This document shows, one piece after another, positions 6,325 through 10,387 of a DNA stretch of 10,387 nt. Source of the DNA: JACJYE01 sp964432875 (GTDB lineage Bacteria > Bacteroidota > Bacteroidia > Chitinophagales > Saprospiraceae); NCBI GenBank assembly GCA_964432875.1, contig CAYSPJ010000155.1:1-10387 (forward strand), given 5' to 3'. The notes under the pieces are model-generated. The model ran no database searches, had not been told where the DNA came from, and saw only the letters and a list, made by a program, of their open reading frames with translations. The position numbers were made by a program, and so were the translations under genes. Within the stretch, counting starts at the first letter, position 1, and each line of letters begins with the position of its first letter.

Positions 6325-8994
6325 ATGAAGCGACTCATGACAGCTTTCTGGAGCTTGCTGGCATTTACCCTGCCCACGCTCCATGCGCAAAATTGCAGCA
6401 GCCTGGCGCTCGATGCCGGCGATGATTTAACCTATTGCTTGGGCAGCGATAGCTTACTGCTAACCCCCAATTTCAACGGCGTCCCCCTCGAAACCAACTG
6501 GTCGCCTCAAGCCGGCCTGGGCAGCCCCAACAGCCTAAACACTACTGCTGCCCCTATGCTGACGACGACCTATGCCGTCAAAGTGCGCGCCGTCTCTCCC
6601 GACAACCTCGTTTTCAACGGCGACTTTAACCTGGGCAATACTGGCTTCACCAGCAATTACAGCCTCGGCAACGGTGGCAGCTTTGGGCTCCTCAGCCTGG
6701 CTGGCCGCTATGCTATTGCAGCAAATGCCGGTGCTACGCACAGCAATTTCGCCCCCTGTACCGACCACACCACGGGCAATGGCAATATGATGGTGGTCAA
6801 TGGCGCGGGCACCCCCATCAACGTCTGGTGTCAAACCATCACCGTGGCGCCCAATACCGACTATGCTTTCAGCGCATGGGTGACTTCGGTGATTTCCCAA
6901 AACCCTGCCCAATTACAGTTCTCCATCAATGGCATCCTGCTCGGCGATATCTTCACGGCTTCTGCCAATACTTGCTTATGGGAGCAATTCTACGCCTTCT
7001 GGAATTCCGGCGCCTCCACCAGCGCCCAGATCTGCATCCGCAACCTCAATACCGTCAATGCCGGCAATGATTTTGCCCTGGACGACATCAGTTTCAGCAT
7101 CGTTTGTGAATACGAGGACGAGGTAACCATAACCGTGGAAACGCCCCCGGCCGGGCCACCAGTCATTTGCAGCAGTACCCCCAACTCCGTACTGCTGGAA
7201 TGGGGTAGCATAGCTGGTGCCAGCGGTTATGCCGTCAACGTATTGAACGGCCCGGCAGGGATGATGCTTACTGATACCAGCTTCCTCTTTTCAGGGCTTA
7301 ACCCGGAGCAGGAAGTGGAAGTAGAAGTAATCGCCCTTTTCCCTGGCAGTGGATGTGGCGACGGCATTACCCGCCTGAGCTGCAGCGCGGCGCCATGCCC
7401 GCCGGCTAGCATCATCCTCAGCGGCCCGGCAGCGATTTGCCTGGGCGAAGAAGCCGAGTTCACTATCGAGATAAGCGGCAGCAGCCCTGGCCCTTTTACC
7501 CTAAGCCTCGATAGCGGCATGGGCATGGGCCCGATCAGCCTGCCAGCGCTGATGCCGGGGATCAATACATTTACCCTGGCGCTGCCTTTTTCAGTCAGCC
7601 TGTCCATCGTCGGACTGGTTGATGCCAGCGCACCCAATTGCAGCTTCGGTAATTTCCCGCCGGCCTTCGCCGTCCAGGTCAACTCCCCTGCCGATGCCGG
7701 CCAGGGGGGTACCGCCTCGTTTTGCACAGGTGCCGACACCCTATTTCAACTGCCCGCGCTGCTGCAAGGCGGCCAGCCTGGTGGCCAATGGGCCGACATC
7801 TCTGCTAACTCCGCTGGCAATGCTTTTAACCCCGCTAATGCCACTTTAGTCAGCAGCAACCTCCTGCCAGGGCTGTATCGCTTTGAATACACCCTGCCCG
7901 GCCCGGCAGGTTGCAGCAGCAGCAGTACGGTAGTTGAAATCGAAGCCAATGCCGCCCCTATTGCCGATGCCGGCGGAGACTTTACGGTGGACTGCGCGCT
8001 TGTGGAAGCGGTGCTGGGGGGGGCAGGCACCTCCCAGGGGCCAGGGCTGTCTTATTCCTGGCAGGCTATTGAAGGCGCTGCTTTAGCTGCCGACAATACG
8101 CCCAACGCCATCGCTCAATCCGGTGGCATCTATGCCCTTACGGTACGGGATGCCACTACTGGCTGTGTCGGCAGGGATACCGCATTCGTCGAAGAGCTCA
8201 TTACGGACCCCATCCCACAGGTGAGTGCGACATCCTTATCTTGCGCCGGGCAGCAACAGGGTATCATCACGGTAGAATCGGCCAGTGGAGGCCCCGAGCC
8301 CTTCCTCTACAGCCTCAATGGCGGCCCCTTCAGCCCCAATCCACAATTCACTAACCTCCCGGCCGGCATCTATACCGTAGCCGTGTTGGATGCCAACCAA
8401 TGCGAAGGTGCCATCGAAGTGACGTTGGAGCAGCCACAAGAGCTCATGGTCAGCCTCCTGGCCCGCCAAAGCGGCGACAAGCCCAGCATCCACCTGGGCG
8501 ACAGCCTGCTGCTGGAAATTGCCACCAACCTCAAACCCGAGGAGATTGCCGCAGTGGACTGGCTGCCTGACCCGCCCAATTGCAATGGATGCCTCCAGGC
8601 TTACGTCAGCCCGCTAAAGACGCAGATTTATACCGTTACGGTGACGGATATCAATGGCTGCCAAACCTCTGCGACCATTACGGTGAATGTGGACCAGTCC
8701 GTGCGCATCTATATGCCTAACGCTTTCTCGCCCAATGAAGACGGGCGCAATGACCGCTTCTTCCCGCAGGCCGGCTCGGAAATCAGGCAAGTGCTAAGCT
8801 TGCAGATCGCCGACCGCTGGGGCAACCTGGTCTTTAAGCAGGAAAACTTCCCGCCCAACCTCCCCTCAACCGGTTGGGATGGCACCTTCCGCGGTAAGCT
8901 GGCAGCCATCGGGGTCTATATTTATGCGTTAAAATTAGAATTGGTCAACGGCGAAACGATAACTGAAGCAGGGGAGGTCTTGCTGGTCCGCTAA
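6325..8994 (+). CDS. Secreted multi-domain adhesin-like protein with gliding-motility/CHU_C type B sorting domain (T9SS)
   Basis: This 889-residue secreted protein starts with a Sec signal peptide (about 1-22, MKRLMTAFW...LHAQ). By my reading, residues about 23-92 are an Ig/PKD-like strand module and 93-262 a jelly-roll, carbohydrate-binding-like domain (NLVFNGDF ... WCQTITVAPNTDYAFSAWV ... FALDDISF). A fibronectin-III-like domain follows (about 275-355), then Cys-containing Ig/PKD-like modules (about 357-625), a SprB-type repeat (629-706, GGPEPFLYSLNGGPF, LPAGIYTVAVLDANQC) and another Ig-like module (707-790). Residues 793-889 are the CHU_C/gliding-motility C-terminal domain (MPNAFSPNEDGRNDRFF, DRWGNLVF, GVYIYALK), which directs export by the type IX system and probable surface retention with PorV/PorP-type partners. 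I see no enzyme catalytic domain, so adhesion or glycan binding is the likely role. ATG 6325 is chosen because the signal peptide begins there; longer in-frame starts at 6244 and 6127 would bury it. It is a separate unit from susCD. Confidence 0.93.
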   Translation: MKRLMTAFWSLLAFTLPTLHAQNCSSLALDAGDDLTYCLGSDSLLLTPNFNGVPLETNWSPQAGLGSPNSLNTTAAPMLTTTYAVKVRAVSPDNLVFNGDFNLGNTGFTSNYSLGNGGSFGLLSLAGRYAIAANAGATHSNFAPCTDHTTGNGNMMVVNGAGTPINVWCQTITVAPNTDYAFSAWVTSVISQNPAQLQFSINGILLGDIFTASANTCLWEQFYAFWNSGASTSAQICIRNLNTVNAGNDFALDDISFSIVCEYEDEVTITVETPPAGPPVICSSTPNSVLLEWGSIAGASGYAVNVLNGPAGMMLTDTSFLFSGLNPEQEVEVEVIALFPGSGCGDGITRLSCSAAPCPPASIILSGPAAICLGEEAEFTIEISGSSPGPFTLSLDSGMGMGPISLPALMPGINTFTLALPFSVSLSIVGLVDASAPNCSFGNFPPAFAVQVNSPADAGQGGTASFCTGADTLFQLPALLQGGQPGGQWADISANSAGNAFNPANATLVSSNLLPGLYRFEYTLPGPAGCSSSSTVVEIEANAAPIADAGGDFTVDCALVEAVLGGAGTSQGPGLSYSWQAIEGAALAADNTPNAIAQSGGIYALTVRDATTGCVGRDTAFVEELITDPIPQVSATSLSCAGQQQGIITVESASGGPEPFLYSLNGGPFSPNPQFTNLPAGIYTVAVLDANQCEGAIEVTLEQPQELMVSLLARQSGDKPSIHLGDSLLLEIATNLKPEEIAAVDWLPDPPNCNGCLQAYVSPLKTQIYTVTVTDINGCQTSATITVNVDQSVRIYMPNAFSPNEDGRNDRFFPQAGSEIRQVLSLQIADRWGNLVFKQENFPPNLPSTGWDGTFRGKLAAIGVYIYALKLELVNGETITEAGEVLLVR

Positions 8995-9172
8995 AGGGCA
9001 ACAGTTAGGACACATCTCAAAATAGGCTGCCGATTGCGCACGAGCCTGAAAGGGTAAGCGCGCTGGCCTCGGAGAAGCCAAATGTTATCCGAGCAGCCGA
9101 GCCCGCCGCCGGAGCAGCCCAAGCGACAATCTGTGCCATCCATGGCTGAAAAGCGAGTGCTGGCGGGGGGTA

Positions 9173-9204
9173 GTGAAGGGCTGAACTGGGAGTCAGCCCT
9201 TCAC
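9173..9204. repeat. 12-bp perfect inverted repeat (hairpin)
   Basis: GTGAAGGGCTGA (9173-9184) is the exact reverse complement of TCAGCCCTTCAC (9193-9204), with an 8-nt loop. It is a strong hairpin without a following T-run. It may stabilise the adhesin mRNA 3' end or act as a Rho-dependent or bidirectional termination aid; this is inference. Confidence 0.7.
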
Positions 9205-9230
9205 CGACGCCACTGCAGCACCCCGCCTCT

Positions 9231-9262
9231 CCGGCCGCGACTCCATAGTCGCCGCCGGAGTA
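9231..9262 (+). repeat. Degenerate 32-bp direct repeat, copy 1
   Basis: This stretch aligns without gaps to 9467-9498 at 27 of 32 positions. The conserved cores are GCGAC, CCATAG, CGCCGCC and GAGTA. It contains the left arm of the 18-bp inverted repeat. A partial third copy of the core (CGCCGCCGGAG) is at 9104-9114. This suggests a dispersed repeat family resembling REP elements. Confidence 0.55.
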
Positions 9263-9310
9263 AGTGCCTGCTCGGCTGGCTGAGGAGAGTTGGGCGGCGA
9301 CTATGGAGTC
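9239..9310. repeat. 18-bp perfect inverted repeat spanning a 36-nt spacer
   Basis: The arms 9239-9256 (begins GACTCCATAGTC, ends CGCCGCC) and 9293-9310 (begins GGCGGCG, ends GACTATGGAGTC) are perfect reverse complements. The end of the right arm coincides with the left boundary of the MITE-like element, and its last 12 bases recur on the element's other side at 9436-9447. This looks like an older palindromic repeat later interrupted at its right edge. Confidence 0.75.
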
Positions 9311-9439
9311 TAATGTCTTCAACTTAACGGATGACTGGGGGACTTGGAGCGGGGGTAAAAAGGTGGCCGCGCTGCTTTCCACTCCTCTCCCACTCACCAA
9401 GCCTGACCATCTTTTTCCTAAAGTTGACGACATTAGACT
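9307..9439. mobile_element. MITE-like non-autonomous element with 19-bp terminal inverted repeats
   Basis: The ends 9307-9325 and 9421-9439 are inverted repeats matching at 18 of 19 bases (AGTCTAATGTC at the left tip, GACATTAGACT at the right). The element is 133 bp and is flanked on both sides by ATGG (9303-9306, 9440-9443), a possible 4-bp target duplication. An alternative reading is a 125-bp element (9311-9435) with 15-bp ends flanked by the 12-bp direct repeat GACTATGGAGTC (9299-9310, 9436-9447). Inside, 9354-9366 is complementary to 9407-9418 with one bulge and one G-U pair, so the whole element can fold into a long imperfect hairpin, as MITEs do. It encodes no transposase and must depend on one elsewhere. 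The family is not identified. Confidence 0.6.
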
Positions 9440-9447
9440 ATGGAGTC

Positions 9448-9464
9448 ACGGCCCAACAGGCCGT
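9448..9464. repeat. 6-bp hairpin beside the MITE-like element
   Basis: ACGGCC (9448-9453) pairs with GGCCGT (9459-9464) around a 5-nt loop. It begins exactly one base after the 12-bp direct repeat flanking the element, so it belonged to the ancestral insertion locus. Confidence 0.4.
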
Positions 9465-9466
9465 AT

Positions 9467-9498
9467 CAGGCGGCGACGCCATAGCCGCCGCCTGAGTA
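9467..9498 (+). repeat. Degenerate 32-bp direct repeat, copy 2, containing a GC-rich hairpin
   Basis: This is the second copy of the unit at 9231-9262, 27 of 32 identical. It is itself palindromic: TCAGGCGGCG (9466-9475) pairs perfectly with CGCCGCCTGA (9486-9495) around a 10-nt loop that contains CCATAG. Copy 1 forms its stem with a separate arm instead, so the two copies use the same motif in different hairpin arrangements. Confidence 0.55.
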
Positions 9499-9546
9499 GC
9501 CCAAGGATACCTGCACCCACCGCGCACGCAGGCGCCTGGGTACCCC

Positions 9547-9562
9547 GTACGCCAAGGCGTAC
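9547..9562. repeat. 7-bp hairpin GTACGCC/GGCGTAC
   Basis: GTACGCC and GGCGTAC form a perfect inverted repeat separated by only AA. The near-absent loop means it would form better as a DNA dyad or protein-binding site than as an RNA hairpin. It lies 4 nt from the next dyad. Confidence 0.4.
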
Positions 9563-9566
9563 CGTT

Positions 9567-9585
9567 GAACGTCCAGTGGACGTTC
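9567..9585. repeat. 9-bp perfect dyad around a single base
   Basis: GAACGTCCA and TGGACGTTC are exact reverse complements flanking one G. It lies downstream of the minus-strand gene end and could help terminate it or bind a dimeric protein. No T-run follows on either strand. Confidence 0.45.
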
Positions 9586-9723
9586 GAGAGGGATGCTCTA
9601 TCCAGGCCGTTGCATATCGTCTTATTAATGCTTCGAAGAATAAATACAATGACCTTCCCCTCCAGGGCAGATGTCTGTCCGGAGAAGCCTCGCATCGGCT
9701 CGCATCCTTGCTCATCAGGTTGT

Positions 9724-10387
9724 TCAGAGCCGTACCCCGCGGAAGGTCGTCTCGGGCAGGAATTCGGTGATTTTGTCCGGGTTGCGCATCCGGAAGCGCA
9801 CGGTGATCTCCCGGTGGTCGGCGCTCAACCAGGCGATACCCTGCGGCGCCATGCAGCCGGTGGTAGTCTCGGCGGAATTTTCAAAGAACGCGTAGGCAAG
9901 ATAGCCAGGCCCTATCCTGCTAACGGCATTGTACGTCAGGGTGTTATTACAGCCGGGGTGTACGCCGGTGATGCGCAAGTGGGCATGGGTGGCCAAGTGG
10001 TTGCTTTCCACCCAGTATATTTCCACTTCGTAGTGCTCATTGGGGCGGGCATCCGTAGCACCGTAGTAGCGCCCGATGACAGCGGCCTCCCATTCCGGTA
10101 CGACGACCAAGCGCCTCCGCACGGTATCTACCCCGGTATCATCGGGAAAACAAAGCGTGTCGGGCTGCCGCCAAAGGATGAGCGTCACTTCCAATTCTGC
10201 TGTGAAGTTAATTCTGATGAGCAATTCCTGATCCACCCAGACGCGGGGGTCGCTGCTGAAGTGCCAGCGCAAAGAATCGGCAGGCTGAAGAGGCCGTAGC
10301 CGCAGTTGGTTGCCTACGAGCATGGTGTCGGTGGGGATGTACCAGACAGAGTCGAAATTGGTGGTAACCCGCTCGGCCATCTCGAAT
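9724..10387 (-). CDS. C-terminal part of a beta-rich, probably extracellular protein (5' end outside the window)
   Basis: This minus-strand frame is open from the right edge to a TGA at 9724-9726. An ATG at 10380-10378 gives 218 residues, but the frame continues upstream of it (FE before the Met) without a stop and the sequence begins mid-domain, so the gene is almost certainly cut by the window. The first about 95 residues resemble a PKD/Ig-like domain (LRLRPLQPADSLRWHFSS, LEVTLILWRQ). The rest is a second beta-sandwich (AAVIGRYYGATDARPNEHYEVEIYWVE, GCNNTLTYNAV, ITVRFRMRNPDKITEFLP) with two cysteines that could form a disulfide. No membrane segment, catalytic motif or type IX sorting domain is visible at its C-terminus. 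I do not recognise the family. A surface lipoprotein or periplasmic protein is plausible because such modules are common in Saprospiria. It is convergent with the adhesin gene. Confidence 0.7.
   Translation of the reverse strand, partial: FEMAERVTTNFDSVWYIPTDTMLVGNQLRLRPLQPADSLRWHFSSDPRVWVDQELLIRINFTAELEVTLILWRQPDTLCFPDDTGVDTVRRRLVVVPEWEAAVIGRYYGATDARPNEHYEVEIYWVESNHLATHAHLRITGVHPGCNNTLTYNAVSRIGPGYLAYAFFENSAETTTGCMAPQGIAWLSADHREITVRFRMRNPDKITEFLPETTFRGVRL

Larger units (their letters stand above)
8995..9723. other. Convergent intergenic region rich in inverted repeats
   Basis: These 729 bp lie between two convergent genes and contain no reading frame with recognisable protein features; the open frames that cross them are GC-driven and overlap one another on both strands. 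The region holds at least eight inverted repeats with arms of 6-19 bp, a MITE-like element, and recurrent CGCCGCC(G/T)GAG motifs at 9104-9114, 9250-9260 and 9486-9496. It also has a small loop dyad CTCGGA/TCCGAG (9068-9073/9088-9093) and a 10-bp-spaced direct repeat CTCGCATC at 9689-9696 and 9699-9706. None of the hairpins has a proper T-run, so they are not classical terminators. Confidence 0.7.

Noticed and set aside
8995..9723. CRISPR array or integron attC-like cluster
   Set aside because: The repeats are not regularly spaced or near-identical as in CRISPR arrays, and no integrase, attC core-site pairs or cassette genes are visible.
9017..9770. Several open frames on both strands in the convergent spacer
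   Set aside because: They overlap each other, run through hairpins and the MITE-like element, have low-complexity products and show no recognisable motifs.
9565..10299. Plus-strand 244-codon frame at the right end
   Set aside because: It overlaps the minus-strand frame whose product shows clear beta-strand periodicity and PKD-like features; the plus-strand product is Pro/Gly/Arg-rich without domain-like structure.

Overview
The window looks like a draft scaffold from a Bacteroidota genome, most likely the Saprospiria (Lewinella, Phaeodactylibacter and Haliscomenobacter relatives). The reasons are a SusC/SusD outer-membrane pair, a large secreted protein ending in the gliding-motility/CHU_C type B sorting domain of the type IX secretion system, Bacteroidota-type -7 boxes (TAnnTTTG), genes mostly without Shine-Dalgarno sites, and moderately high GC with GC-ending codons. 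Species assignment is inference. Two runs of exactly 100 N (2791-2890 and 4574-4673) are scaffold gaps, and both fall inside susC.

Layout. (1) 1-1918: a compact three-gene plus-strand unit. It encodes a LexA/CI-like S24 self-cleaving repressor (293-1180), a small uncharacterised protein whose start overlaps the repressor's end (1170-1391), and a YfcE/MJ0936-type metallophosphoesterase 17 nt further on (1409-1918). A perfect -7 box and a 10-bp palindrome lie just upstream of the repressor and suggest autoregulation. (2) 1919-6172: a 264-bp spacer, then susC (2183-4726) and susD (4778-6079), 51 nt apart. They form one transport operon closed by a strong intrinsic terminator (6132-6172), with another elaborate inverted-repeat structure overlapping the susD stop. 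No glycosidase, peptidase or sensor gene accompanies the pair, so its substrate cannot be read from context. (3) 6183-8994: a separate transcription unit with a structured leader and a large multi-domain secreted adhesin-like protein carrying the type IX sorting domain. (4) 8995-9723: a 729-bp convergent intergenic region with no convincing gene and a dense cluster of inverted repeats. It contains a small MITE-like element (about 125-133 bp) that appears to have inserted at one arm of an older 18-bp hairpin. (5) 9724-10387: the C-terminal part of a minus-strand, probably extracellular, beta-rich protein that runs off the right edge.

How the genes work together. SusC and SusD should form a TonB-dependent outer-membrane importer with a surface lipoprotein lid. 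The type IX protein would be secreted and probably surface-attached. The repressor unit looks like an independent regulatory or stress module. The least explained part of the window is the hairpin-rich, MITE-bearing spacer at 8995-9723. I found no CRISPR array, tRNA, rRNA or complete transposase gene. I do not see clear evidence of a wholly new multi-gene system.
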